Shown here one piece after another: positions 17,628 to 26,211 of a DNA stretch of 36,621 nt. How positions within the stretch are numbered: the first letter of the stretch is position 1; the number at the start of each line of letters is the position of its first letter. The translations under genes were made by a program, and so were the position numbers. The notes beneath the pieces are model-generated. The model was not told the origin of the DNA. It did not search any database and was given only the letters and a program-made list of their open reading frames with translations. Source of the DNA: Treponema sp. (GTDB lineage: Bacteria > Spirochaetota > Spirochaetia > Treponematales > Breznakiellaceae); NCBI GenBank assembly GCA_009777735.1, contig WRLF01000022.1:1-36621 (forward strand), given 5' to 3'.

Positions 17628-18428
17628 ATGGAAAAGAAAAAATTATTACTTGTTGCGGTTTCAGTAGGCATTGTTTTGCTTATTTTAATCAGCATACCGT
17701 TAGTATTGGTAAGACAGGGTTCTTCATCGTCCCGGAATACAATTTCATCTGTCAGAACAGATCCGGAAAATTTTGTGAGAATCGATCCTCAGGACGAAGC
17801 CGAAAACGCCGAAGAAATTCCGGATACAGAACCGGAAGTTTTAATAGCAACTCATGAGCCAGCTCCGCAGAGACAGTCTGAAACTCCCCGTGTAACCATC
17901 ACCGTTCCCCAACCTCGCTCTGTCGCAGTTCCCGATGTCAGGGCGACTCAGCCGGCACAAAGACCCGCAGCGACTCAAAGACCTGCGGCACAAAGGCCTG
18001 CTCCGGCAGCGGCAGCAAGTCCGGCAAGTACGACGGTCCCTGCGGGAACAACGGTCCCGGTAGGTACAACGGCCTCTGCGGGAACACTCCCCGAAACGGA
18101 GTCTCTGTCTGCATCAACTCCGGCCAGAACACAGCAAACAGCAGCACTGCAACCGGCGGCAAACTCAATCAGAGCGCAAACAAACTACTGGGTTCAAACC
18201 GGTGCATTCAGTACAAAAATCCGTGCGGAGGGTGTAAAAGAATCTCTGGAATCCCAGGGCATCACTTCAATTATTGACAACCCCGAAATTAACGGCAGAA
18301 CACTGTACCGTGTACGTGTTGGACCATATATAAACGAAACAGAAGCCAACTGGTGGCTTACTCTGGTACAATCCATCGATGGTTTTGCGGACAGCCAGGT
18401 GCGCCAATCACAAGTGGTAGTCCAGTAG
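17628..18428 (+). CDS. Membrane-anchored SPOR-domain protein
   Basis: The 266-aa protein has an N-terminal transmembrane anchor (residues 6-27, LLLVAVSVGIVLLILISIPLVLV). A long Pro/Ala/Thr-rich low-complexity linker follows (about 60-175, with AQRPAATQRPAAQRPAPAAAA-like repeats), then a C-terminal SPOR domain (about 182-262, YWVQTGAFSTKIRAEGVKESLES and YRVRVGPYINETEANWWL). SPOR domains bind denuded septal peptidoglycan, so a cell-division or envelope role is likely, on the periplasmic side. GGAGG lies 13 nt before the ATG, longer than ideal. The 3' end overlaps the convergent folC end by 21 bp. Confidence 0.88.
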   Translation: MEKKKLLLVAVSVGIVLLILISIPLVLVRQGSSSSRNTISSVRTDPENFVRIDPQDEAENAEEIPDTEPEVLIATHEPAPQRQSETPRVTITVPQPRSVAVPDVRATQPAQRPAATQRPAAQRPAPAAAASPASTTVPAGTTVPVGTTASAGTLPETESLSASTPARTQQTAALQPAANSIRAQTNYWVQTGAFSTKIRAEGVKESLESQGITSIIDNPEINGRTLYRVRVGPYINETEANWWLTLVQSIDGFADSQVRQSQVVVQ

Positions 18429-19823
18429 CGCCCGTACTTCCGAAGCAAGATAAAATGATCCCATGCAAAGAACCGGCAGATTGTTTTCAAGTGCTGTATC
18501 CAGAGCATGCCGAATTGCTTCGCCGGTATCTTTAATATTCAGTATTTTTCCTTTTTCCGGAACGGCTTGCATGGAAAAAACATGATAGATTTTCTCCGGG
18601 TTACTGACTTTGAATGTCCCCGGCATGGTAATAATAATATGCGAAAACCGGGGTAAAAGAACCTGTGCCATTCCGGCGGCATTTTTATCGGCAGCACACC
18701 CAAAAATCAGTACACCCCCCTCGCCGTACAGCGAACAAAATGTATCGGCACAAAGTGAGGCGCTTTCCGGTGTATGAGCACCGTCAATGATAACAGGCAG
18801 AATACATTTTCCGTTTACTGCGGCGTTTATTTTTTCAAAGCGCGCCGGAATATTCACCTGCTTTAAACCGAGTTGAAGTGCTTTGTCTCCTATGTCAGGA
18901 AAAGCTTTTTTAAGTGCAACTACCGCAAGAGCGGCATTCTCCGCCTGGACTTTTCCCGGTATCGGAATGGAAAGCTCCAACCCAGCACCTACCCTGCAAT
19001 TAATATTTTGGTGTTGGGTAGGTGCCGGGAGAATGATAAGAGAAAAATCCGTGCCGCCGGAATGTATCTTCGGGTTTTCAACTGCGGCAATATCGGGGAA
19101 GTACAATAACGGGCTGTTTTTTTCCGCCGCCCGTTTGATAAAAACTTCTTTCGCTTCGGCACATTGCCGCGCCAGAACGAGGGGCCTGCCTTGCTTGATT
19201 ATACCCGCTTTTTCTCCGGCTACTGCCGCAATGGTATTACCCAGAAAAGCGGTATGTTCAAGCTCAATGAGGGTAATGACAGAAACGAGCGGATCGACGA
19301 TATTCGTTGCATCAAGCCGGCCGCCCATGCCTGTTTCAACAACCATAACATCACAGCTGCCGGCACGGGCGCAGAGGAAAAAATATATTGTAAGCAGTTC
19401 AAAAAAAGAAGGGACATCGCCGCCTTTCTCCGGATCGAAAATGCTGTAACCGCAGGCCGGTACATTGTTTTCCGCCAGATCGCGTAGTTCATCTCCGGCA
19501 GTGCAGTACACCGGCTCATCAAAAAAAACATTGCCCAGGCAAATCCGTTCGCGGAAATCGCTGATATGCGGCGACATAAACCGGGCCGTCCGCCGCCCGT
19601 CTGCTTCCAGCATTGAAGCAATCATCCCCGTGACCGATCCCTTGCCCTTTGAGCCGGCAATGTGGATAACCGGAGCGCAGTGCTGCGGGTTTCCGGCAAG
19701 TTCCGCCAAAGCCTCCATGGTTTCCAGGCGAAATATTTTTGGAGGGATCATCCCGCTCTCATAATTAATAAATCGTGAAAGCCAAGCAAATACTTCGGAG
19801 GACGATGAAAAACGGCTGTTCAA
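18408..19823 (-). CDS. folC: Bifunctional folylpolyglutamate synthase/dihydrofolate synthase
   Basis: FolC adds glutamate to dihydropteroate and to folates with ATP. The 471-aa product shows the P-loop VIHIAGSKGKGSVTGMIASML near residue 55, FMSPHISDFRERICLG, VVETGMGGRLDATN, LEHTAFLGNTIAAVAGEKAGIIK and, in the C-terminal domain, PVIIDGAHTPESA. The start is most likely TTG 19823, since AAGGAA lies 6 nt upstream; the TTG at 19829 directly abuts that site. It follows acsE by 10 bp, which fits a folate-dependent one-carbon operon. Residues about 265-281 are encoded by a long palindrome and look like an insert. Confidence 0.93.
   Translation of the reverse strand: MNSRFSSSSEVFAWLSRFINYESGMIPPKIFRLETMEALAELAGNPQHCAPVIHIAGSKGKGSVTGMIASMLEADGRRTARFMSPHISDFRERICLGNVFFDEPVYCTAGDELRDLAENNVPACGYSIFDPEKGGDVPSFFELLTIYFFLCARAGSCDVMVVETGMGGRLDATNIVDPLVSVITLIELEHTAFLGNTIAAVAGEKAGIIKQGRPLVLARQCAEAKEVFIKRAAEKNSPLLYFPDIAAVENPKIHSGGTDFSLIILPAPTQHQNINCRVGAGLELSIPIPGKVQAENAALAVVALKKAFPDIGDKALQLGLKQVNIPARFEKINAAVNGKCILPVIIDGAHTPESASLCADTFCSLYGEGGVLIFGCAADKNAAGMAQVLLPRFSHIIITMPGTFKVSNPEKIYHVFSMQAVPEKGKILNIKDTGEAIRHALDTALENNLPVLCMGSFYLASEVRALLDYHL
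18981..19029. repeat. Long palindrome inside folC
   Basis: Arms CCCAGCACCTACCC (18981-18994) and GGGTAGGTGCCGGG (19016-19029) pair at 13 of 14 positions around a 21-nt loop. In the folC frame it reads as PAPTQHQNINCRVGAGL, with no stop. It lies between the nucleotide domain and the LPGK/IPGKVQAENA region, where family members vary. Confidence 0.8.
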
Positions 19824-19833
19824 AAACAATTCC

Positions 19834-20619
19834 TTAAATTTCCAAATATGAATCTGCGTAAAGGCTATTGTTCATAATTATATCCGCGGACTTGATTGTT
19901 TCCATGAGTCTCCGGTCGCAGGGGTTTACAATGGCAGATGTTAACCCGTTGCCGATGGCCATTGCAACCATCGCCGAGTCCATAATGGGGCGGATGTTTT
20001 TTGGCATCATGTTGGAAACATTGGACAGCCCCCCGGTTGAGTTAAACCCCATATCCCTCAGCTGGCGGATAAACTCCAGCATCTCGAATTGCTTGTCCTG
20101 CATTCCCTTAACAACAAGGAACAGGGGATCAAACCACAGGTCTTCCGCTTCCATGCCGAGCTCCATTCCGCGTTCAAGCATCTTTTGGCAGTACGCCATA
20201 CGCTCGTCATTGTCTGCCGGAACACCATGGCTGGCGCACAAGGCAATGCAAATCGCTCCGTTTGCTGCGGCAAGGTCGATGAAGGACATGCGATCACCGG
20301 CATCGGCGGAATTGATAATGGGTTTACCCTTTACGGGATTGTACACGGCAATACCTGCTTCGATTGCCTTTTTATTTGCCGTGTCAAGGCACAGCGGCAC
20401 ATTGTCACAGTTTTCCTGCAAAAGTTTTACCGCCCAGCTCATCAACTCCGGTCCATTTTTCTCGGCAGGCCCTATGTTCACTTCAAGATAATCCGCTCCG
20501 GCAGCAAGCTGCTCTTGTGCACGTTTCAAAATAGGTTCCGGATCCATGGATTCCATCGCTGCCCTGATTACCGGAGAAATACAGTGAATTCTTTCGCCAA
20601 TCGTAATAAATTTTCCCAT
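19834..20619 (-). CDS. acsE: Methyltetrahydrofolate:corrinoid/iron-sulfur protein methyltransferase
   Basis: AcsE moves the methyl group of methyl-THF to the cobalamin of the corrinoid iron-sulfur protein in the Wood-Ljungdahl pathway. The 261-aa product is a pterin-binding (DHPS-like) TIM barrel: ITIGERIHCISP, GADYLEVNIGPAEKNG, LCLDTANKKAIEAG, PIINSADAGDR, DLWFDPLFLVVKG, TGGLSNVSNMMP and VNPCDRRLMETI. These match the AcsE order of pterin-site residues (Asp in LDT, Asn in NSA, Asp in FDP). It has GGAGG before the ATG and lies 11 bp from acsC, whose product is its partner. Confidence 0.93.
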   Translation of the reverse strand: MGKFITIGERIHCISPVIRAAMESMDPEPILKRAQEQLAAGADYLEVNIGPAEKNGPELMSWAVKLLQENCDNVPLCLDTANKKAIEAGIAVYNPVKGKPIINSADAGDRMSFIDLAAANGAICIALCASHGVPADNDERMAYCQKMLERGMELGMEAEDLWFDPLFLVVKGMQDKQFEMLEFIRQLRDMGFNSTGGLSNVSNMMPKNIRPIMDSAMVAMAIGNGLTSAIVNPCDRRLMETIKSADIIMNNSLYADSYLEI

Positions 20620-20630
20620 GAGATACCTCC

Positions 20631-21968
20631 TTACACCTTTAGCTCCTTAAGGAATTTTGTCAAAGCTACCGCTTCATTGGGTGCGACAATTATTTTCCAG
20701 CCGGGAAGGTTTTCTTCCAGCTCGCCTTTAAGTACAGCAACTTTTCCCGGAATAATCAGATTCCGGTTTTTAATTTTACCTTCAATATTATTTTCTTTAA
20801 TAAATTTTGCAACTGTTCCGGCAGAAAGTTTGCCCGCAGCCCATGCAGTCAGTACCGAATAACCGCCGGCATCGCTTATGAGCAGGTTGACTGGTACGCC
20901 TGAACGTTCCATCTCGCCTGACACAATAAAATATGTAAGAGCAAAATCAACCGTAGTGGCGACGACGGAATTTTCATCGGCGCTGTTTATGGGATATATT
21001 CCCGGCTCAACCTTCATCGGCTTTTGGGGATCGGTAAACAGGTTTTGTCGCAATCCAAAGAGCGGGAGCGCCTGAGCGTAGCTGACACTGTCCATAATGA
21101 CAATAGAACCATATTTTACCGTAAACAGCGAGGCAAGCGCTGTCTGCATGTAACTATCGTTAGGCGCAAGTGCCGCAGTATTAACGAGCGACGGGTACCC
21201 GCAGCTGTGATCCCCGTCCTTCAGTGCGGCGCGGCGTATCTGCACTGCCCGCGCAAATGCATCCTTGATAGAAACGGCGCCAACGTCGATAACAATGTTT
21301 TTATTTCCCAGGCCTTCAACCGCCCGAACAGTGTCGTACAGGCTGTCCGGTGTTGCGCCGCTTACGCCCAGAGCAACACCGTATTTGACAGCAAGCTCAC
21401 TCATTGCCTGATAATTTGATTCGTCGGCTGCATTCAAAAGAGGCTTATTGTCCCGGGCAATTTCCAGCGCTGCGGCTGCAGCATCCGGATCTTTCACATC
21501 AAGTATAAGCGTTCGTCCCGCAGAGAGGGCTGTTCGCACTGCATCCAGGTACGCTGTGGTATTACCGGTATATGCAATATTAATCAATTCAACATACATC
21601 CGCTCGCTTATGCGTTCATAATCTATTTTTTTTACATCGGCAAGCTTTGCTTCAATATTTTCCGCATTAACGGTTACCCCGTATAATGTTTTTGAAATAA
21701 AAGTTTTTTCATGCCGGAATAATACGGTTTCTCCGCCCAGGGACAGCTCATTTCCCGCAGATGCATTTCCGATTTTTATCAGTTTCATCGGCGGCTCGGT
21801 TGCCGCACCCAAAACTTTGAGCGCGTCGTCTGACAGATGGGGACATTTATCGATTGTTATTCCCCCTTGCGCAACTTTCATGGAGAACGCCATGCAGGTA
21901 GGAATGCCGCAGTCTTTGCAATTCGTCTTGGGAGTCAGTTTAAAAATGTCGATGCCTTTCAATGTCAT
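20631..21968 (-). CDS. acsC: Corrinoid/iron-sulfur protein large (gamma) subunit
   Basis: AcsC carries the cobalamin and [4Fe-4S] cluster that shuttle methyl groups to acetyl-CoA synthase. The 445-aa product has the N-terminal cluster motif CKDCGIPTCMAFSMKVAQGGITIDKC (described by spacing: C-x2-C-x4-C-x16-C, residues 17-42). A TIM barrel (about 95-320) with RTLILDVKDPDAAAAALE and DSVSYAQALPLFGLRQN follows, then a C-terminal B12-binding domain (LISDAGGYSVLTAWAAGKLS). Its start overlaps the acsD stop by ATGA, so the two subunits are translationally coupled. Confidence 0.95.
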   Translation of the reverse strand: MTLKGIDIFKLTPKTNCKDCGIPTCMAFSMKVAQGGITIDKCPHLSDDALKVLGAATEPPMKLIKIGNASAGNELSLGGETVLFRHEKTFISKTLYGVTVNAENIEAKLADVKKIDYERISERMYVELINIAYTGNTTAYLDAVRTALSAGRTLILDVKDPDAAAAALEIARDNKPLLNAADESNYQAMSELAVKYGVALGVSGATPDSLYDTVRAVEGLGNKNIVIDVGAVSIKDAFARAVQIRRAALKDGDHSCGYPSLVNTAALAPNDSYMQTALASLFTVKYGSIVIMDSVSYAQALPLFGLRQNLFTDPQKPMKVEPGIYPINSADENSVVATTVDFALTYFIVSGEMERSGVPVNLLISDAGGYSVLTAWAAGKLSAGTVAKFIKENNIEGKIKNRNLIIPGKVAVLKGELEENLPGWKIIVAPNEAVALTKFLKELKV

Positions 21969-22888
21969 GATCCGCCTCTTGTCAGTTCTGCTATAAGTTT
22001 TTTAACAACCGGCACAGAAGCCGGATGCCGCAGGATAACAGCGTTTGCTCCCGATGCAATGCTTGCAACAGCAGTTGTAATTTCCATGTGAATGCCGCGC
22101 TGTTCCACCGGCCCCCATTCGGGAAAATCATCTTCGGAAACCATCGATTCTTTTACCGCCCACACCTCGCTGCCAACCGGAGTGATAATCGGTAATTGCA
22201 ACATGGTATCGTTTTGCGCAAGCGCTGCGGATTTTACCCGTTCCATGGTAGAGGCAACATACTCAAAACCGTAACCGGCGGCGGCGGAACCAATGTTCAT
22301 CACCGTATTCCCCGGCTGGATGCCAAGCTGTGCAATCAAAACATTAAGCTGCTTGGCAAGATTTATATCAACAGCCGATTCCGCTCCGGCCTTCTGCCCG
22401 TACGCCTGAACTGCCGCGACTGCCACAGATTTGTAATTTTCTTCTCGCGCCGAAAGCAGCAGTACGTTTTTTCCCTGTAAAACCTCGGCTATTTTCTCGA
22501 AAAGCCTGCCGTCTTTCTCCGGATTCCTGCAGCCCTGAATTACTAACGGAAGCGGCACCGTACAAGCTGCTGCCGCATCGGCAGCTTCCTTGCATACCGC
22601 AATACATTCCTCGACAGATTTGTTCAGCCCGTTGGGATCGGCGCCTTCAAAAACCAGGCTGATAAAATCCGCCCCGGATTCTTCGCAGGTACGCCTGGTA
22701 ATATCAGCTATATTTTCTGTAAGATCGGAAATCTCCAGTCCCACACAAGGCGGGTTCTGTATATCACCGTCAAAACTGTACAGGGGAAATACATGTTCCC
22801 CGCCCAGAGTTACGGCTTTTTCTCCCGTGCCAATAACCACCTCATTTATGGAGGCGGTAAATTTTTGCTCAATATTCTTAAACGGCAC
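21965..22888 (-). CDS. acsD: Corrinoid/iron-sulfur protein small (delta) subunit
   Basis: AcsD forms the heterodimer with AcsC. The 307-aa product fits the family: VTLGGEHVFPLYSFDGDIQNPP at residues 26-47, ADFISLVFEGADPNG, PLVIQGCRNPEKDG, VDINLAKQLNVLIAQLGI and a C-terminal ANAVILRHPASVPVVKKLI. The start codon is GTG (22886-22888) with a strong AGGAGG 4 nt upstream. It is the first gene of acsD-acsC-acsE-folC and has a promoter at 22912-22940. The acetyl-CoA synthase/CO dehydrogenase genes (acsA, acsB) are not in the window. Confidence 0.94.
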   Translation of the reverse strand: MPFKNIEQKFTASINEVVIGTGEKAVTLGGEHVFPLYSFDGDIQNPPCVGLEISDLTENIADITRRTCEESGADFISLVFEGADPNGLNKSVEECIAVCKEAADAAAACTVPLPLVIQGCRNPEKDGRLFEKIAEVLQGKNVLLLSAREENYKSVAVAAVQAYGQKAGAESAVDINLAKQLNVLIAQLGIQPGNTVMNIGSAAAGYGFEYVASTMERVKSAALAQNDTMLQLPIITPVGSEVWAVKESMVSEDDFPEWGPVEQRGIHMEITTAVASIASGANAVILRHPASVPVVKKLIAELTRGGS

Positions 22889-22911
22889 AATACCTCCTTT
22901 TTTTATAAGTC

Positions 22912-22940
22912 ATTATAACCAGAATTACCTTGTAATACAA
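22912..22940 (-). promoter_or_regulatory. Promoter of acsD-acsC-acsE-folC
   Basis: On the minus strand: -35 TTGTAT (22935-22940), 17-bp spacer, perfect -10 TATAAT (22912-22917). The leader is short and ends in AGGAGG before GTG 22888. Its -35 lies inside the palindrome at 22928-22942. Confidence 0.75.
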
Positions 22941-22942
22941 GG
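22928..22942. promoter_or_regulatory. 15-bp palindrome shared by divergent acs and methyltransferase promoters
   Basis: CCTTGTA-A-TACAAGG is a perfect dyad. It contains the -35 box of the rightward promoter (TTGTAA) and that of the leftward one (TTGTAT), which overlap each other. It may be an operator or simply two symmetrical -35 boxes. Confidence 0.65.
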
Positions 22943-22958
22943 CTATTCATTTTATACT
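22930..22958 (+). promoter_or_regulatory. Promoter of the second pterin-binding methyltransferase gene
   Basis: Plus strand -35 TTGTAA (22930-22935), 17-bp spacer, -10 TATACT (22953-22958). The ribosome site GGCGGAGG precedes ATG 22979. Confidence 0.72.
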
Positions 22959-22978
22959 GACTTAAGGCGGAGGCGAAT

Positions 22979-23779
22979 ATGATAATAATCGGTGAAAAAC
23001 TCAATGGTTCAATTCCATCCATGGCAAAGGCGATTGCTGAAAAAAACGAAGACTATATACGTAACATGGCGCAAAAGCAATCTGAGGCAGGGGCGGATTT
23101 TTTGGATGTTTGTGCGTCCGTGCCGGAAGAACAGGAACTTGAAGTGTTAAAATGGATGATTGATCTGGTACAGAGTGTTACCGATACGCCGATCTGTATC
23201 GACAGCCCCAGCGCAAAAATCTGTGCCGAAGCGGTGCAGTTTTGTAAAAACCCCGGCCTTATCAACTCTGTCTCCGGTGAAGGAGATAAAATAGCAACGA
23301 TTTTTCCGGTAATTGCCAACAGCAAATGGGAATGTATAGCCCTGCTCTCCGACGATAAGGGTATTCCGCAAACCACCGAAAGGCGAATAGAAATATTTCA
23401 TGATATAATGCAAAACGCCGGTGAATATAAAATTGCCCCCAACAGGCTGCATATTGATCCCCTCATTGAAATGCTCTGCACGTCAGAAGACGGCATTATC
23501 CGGGTGATCAATACCATAAAAAAAGTAAAAGAACTGTACCCGGAAATTCATGTTACCGGAGGAGCGAGTAATATTTCATTTAACCTTCCGGCACGAAAAT
23601 ATATCAACCGCGCCTTTATGATCCTTGCCATAAACTCAGGTATGGACAGCGCCATTTTAGATCCGCTTAACAAGGACATGATGGGTTTGTTATACGCAAC
23701 CGAAGCTCTGATGGGATCTGACGAGTATTGCATTAATTATATCAACGCATTCAGAGACGGATTGTTTGGGAATCCCTAA
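22979..23779 (+). CDS. Pterin-binding corrinoid methyltransferase, AcsE/MtgA-like paralogue
   Basis: The 266-aa protein is a second pterin-binding DHPS-like TIM barrel: IIIGEKLNGSIPSMAKAI, GADFLDVCASVPEEQE, ICIDSPSAKICAEA, GLINSVSGEGDK, LHIDPLIEMLCTS, TGGASNISFNLPARKYIN and AILDPLNKDMMGLL. It is the AcsE/MtgA type that exchanges methyl groups between THF and a corrinoid protein. MtgA-like members work with methyltransferases for glycine betaine or methylated compounds, so this one may feed or drain methyl-THF from a different substrate. No corrinoid protein of that kind is adjacent. It diverges from acsD, and its end overlaps the next gene by 4 bp. Confidence 0.88.
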   Translation: MIIIGEKLNGSIPSMAKAIAEKNEDYIRNMAQKQSEAGADFLDVCASVPEEQELEVLKWMIDLVQSVTDTPICIDSPSAKICAEAVQFCKNPGLINSVSGEGDKIATIFPVIANSKWECIALLSDDKGIPQTTERRIEIFHDIMQNAGEYKIAPNRLHIDPLIEMLCTSEDGIIRVINTIKKVKELYPEIHVTGGASNISFNLPARKYINRAFMILAINSGMDSAILDPLNKDMMGLLYATEALMGSDEYCINYINAFRDGLFGNP

Positions 23780-26103
23780 TACCGCCGGGGCGCATCAGTA
23801 GGGCCGCGGACAACACGGAATCCCATAACCCACGTAGAATTATTCGGCGGGAAACTGTTTCGCACCACATTCCTGAGATTCGTATTGGCGTTACTCCATG
23901 CGCCGCCGCGCCTGACCCGTTCGGTACCAGTTATTGGGCCTTGGGGATCATCAACATCGTCCGGGTCATACGGGGCATACCAGTCCCAGCACCATTCGGA
24001 TACGTTACCGCTCATGTCGTAAATGCCAAGGCTGTTAGGCGCCAGTTGACCAACTTCGTTTGTCGTGCCTGAGCTGTTATTATTAAACCAGGCTACCGCT
24101 AAGGGATCGTCACTTCCTGAATAGAGAAAACCGTCCGGCGATCCGTTCCCTCCCCGTGCCGCATATTCCCATTCGGCTTCCGTGGGCAGCCGGTAGCCGT
24201 TTTTGCTAAAGTCCGCCGTTACATCGGCGCTGGTTATCGGATAAGCATTATGATACCCGCTGCCGCTGAGAAGTGGCCGGGTAAGGGAAGTAAACGTGTA
24301 AACCGGCTCAAGGGTATCGTCATATCCCGGCCCAAGCCCACCGACCCAAATGTTCTCCGGGTAGGATGTCGGCGGAAGCGCTTGATTAGCAGCTCCCCCC
24401 CACGATACAGAACTATGCCAGCCTTGTTGGGTTAACACATTGCAAAACGCCACTGCGTCAAACCAACTGACCCTCTCCACTGGCAAAAAATCCAATCCGA
24501 TATAATGATTACTCGGTTGTACTCCCATTACCACATGATAATCCTGTTGTGTTACCTCTAATTCGCTCATGTAAAAGCCGCTTACTTTTACCCTGCGTGC
24601 CGGTTTTGCGCCGGTTGTTTTATCATCCCCCATAATAAAACTGCCGCCGGGAACCCAGACCATGCCCTGGATATTGGGAACCCATCGGGCATAGAGATTA
24701 AAGGTTCCGGTACCGGTTAGTCCCGTTGTAACGGTGTTTAACAGCGTATCAAAATCCCAGGGTTCATCCCATGGAGTACTGACGATTTGATCAGGTGTCG
24801 AATACCAGCCGACAAAAGTATACCCGGCTCGGGTAGGATATGAGGGTTCAACAATTCTGCCGTTATACACAATATCCTGCCCATTGGGAACAGGAATCCC
24901 CTGCCCTGATTGAGGGAGAAGGAAGGAAGTATCAAAAATAACATTGTAATGAACTACACCCCATTTGGCGTACAGGGTTGTATTACTGTCCACCGTATCT
25001 GTCAAGAAATTCCACTCGGATGGCGGGGAAAAACCCGGATCACGATACCAGCCTTCTAAACCGAAACCGTCTTTAACCATGATGTCCGGCATTGGTATCC
25101 TTTCGCCATACGAAATGCTTTGGGCTGCAGGAGCCGGGCTTCCGCCATCAGGTACAAATGTTACATTGTACAGATTCCCGACCCACATGGCATGTAACGT
25201 TAAACTTCTGGTTCCTGTGCTGATGGTATCCTCGGCAAAGTTCCATTCTCTGGTAAAGGCAGCATCCCGGTACCAGCCGCCAAAACCATAACCGGGGCGG
25301 CTCATAGCCAGCGGCTCAATTATTTTTGAACCTTCAAGCAGATCCTGTATTCTTGGCGCCGGGTTTCCGCCGTTTGCATTAAATGTAACCGTACAATAAC
25401 GTGTCTCCCATTCTGCGTACAGGGTTATGACAGCACCATTATTTAACATAACGCCGCTCAATTTTGGATTGGTTGCTGTTACTTTATCCGTGCTAAAATC
25501 CCATTCAGAGCCCGGATCAAAAGTCGATGTAGTATACCATCCGCCAAAACCCATCCAGTCACCGCTGCTGCCCCAAACCCCGCTATTTGATTCATCTTCG
25601 TCCCAGTCAGGATAATGGTCCCTGTTTTCTTCTTTCCTTAAAGATGTTGGAGTGGGGATTAATTGGTTATCAACAATAAAAATATCTGCTAATTTAGGGC
25701 TTCCGCCGTTTTCATCAAATGTAATTGTGTAAATATTAGGCGGTGAAGTGGTGGCCCATTTAGCATGTAAAGTCATATCAAACTGAACAGTGTATGTTGC
25801 AAAATCCCATTCATATTCACTGCCATCGTTGTCTATAAACCACCAGCCGGCAAAACCATCGGTACCACGAGTCATGTGCGGCAATTTGGCTATTTTCGCG
25901 TCTTTGGCAATAAGCTGATCTCCCGGCTTTGGCAACCCTTCATCTGAATCGAATGTTACCTGAAAAAAGGGGCCGGATATCTGCTGAATGGGTTTTTCTT
26001 CGGGCCACCATGAAGCCATCCAGTTATTTTGACAAGCAGAAAAAGCCAATGCTGCCAATACTATCAAACCAAAAACAAGTGTTTTTCCTTTGTTTTTAAA
26101 CAT
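23776..26103 (-). CDS. Lipoprotein with InlB-type B-repeats and a C-terminal SUMF1-like domain
   Basis: The 775-aa protein starts with a lipoprotein signal (lipobox-like AFSAC, Cys24). Five Listeria-Bacteroides (InlB B, Flg_new) repeats follow between about residues 45 and 475, each ending in W(Y/F)... (L/I)(H/Y)A(K/E/M/R)W, for example LTLHAMW and TTLYAKW. The C-terminal 295 residues are a formylglycine-generating-enzyme-like SUMF1 domain: MVWVPGGSFIMGDD, YMSELEVTQQDYHVVMG, GYRLPTEAEWEYAARGG, NSLGIYDMSGNVSEWCWDWY, RVRRGGAWSNANTNLRNVVRNS. The paired catalytic cysteines of true FGE are absent from that last segment. A surface binding or display role is likely; the function is unknown. Confidence 0.88.
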   Translation of the reverse strand: MFKNKGKTLVFGLIVLAALAFSACQNNWMASWWPEEKPIQQISGPFFQVTFDSDEGLPKPGDQLIAKDAKIAKLPHMTRGTDGFAGWWFIDNDGSEYEWDFATYTVQFDMTLHAKWATTSPPNIYTITFDENGGSPKLADIFIVDNQLIPTPTSLRKEENRDHYPDWDEDESNSGVWGSSGDWMGFGGWYTTSTFDPGSEWDFSTDKVTATNPKLSGVMLNNGAVITLYAEWETRYCTVTFNANGGNPAPRIQDLLEGSKIIEPLAMSRPGYGFGGWYRDAAFTREWNFAEDTISTGTRSLTLHAMWVGNLYNVTFVPDGGSPAPAAQSISYGERIPMPDIMVKDGFGLEGWYRDPGFSPPSEWNFLTDTVDSNTTLYAKWGVVHYNVIFDTSFLLPQSGQGIPVPNGQDIVYNGRIVEPSYPTRAGYTFVGWYSTPDQIVSTPWDEPWDFDTLLNTVTTGLTGTGTFNLYARWVPNIQGMVWVPGGSFIMGDDKTTGAKPARRVKVSGFYMSELEVTQQDYHVVMGVQPSNHYIGLDFLPVERVSWFDAVAFCNVLTQQGWHSSVSWGGAANQALPPTSYPENIWVGGLGPGYDDTLEPVYTFTSLTRPLLSGSGYHNAYPITSADVTADFSKNGYRLPTEAEWEYAARGGNGSPDGFLYSGSDDPLAVAWFNNNSSGTTNEVGQLAPNSLGIYDMSGNVSEWCWDWYAPYDPDDVDDPQGPITGTERVRRGGAWSNANTNLRNVVRNSFPPNNSTWVMGFRVVRGPTDAPRRY

Positions 26104-26211
26104 ATCTTGTCTCCTTAACTATTATATGTCTGCAGCCTGCGGCAGCATCTTTCGTATGTAACTTTATTATATACTAATGGAAGTGAATATTAGAATACCT
26201 GAAATAGGGAC

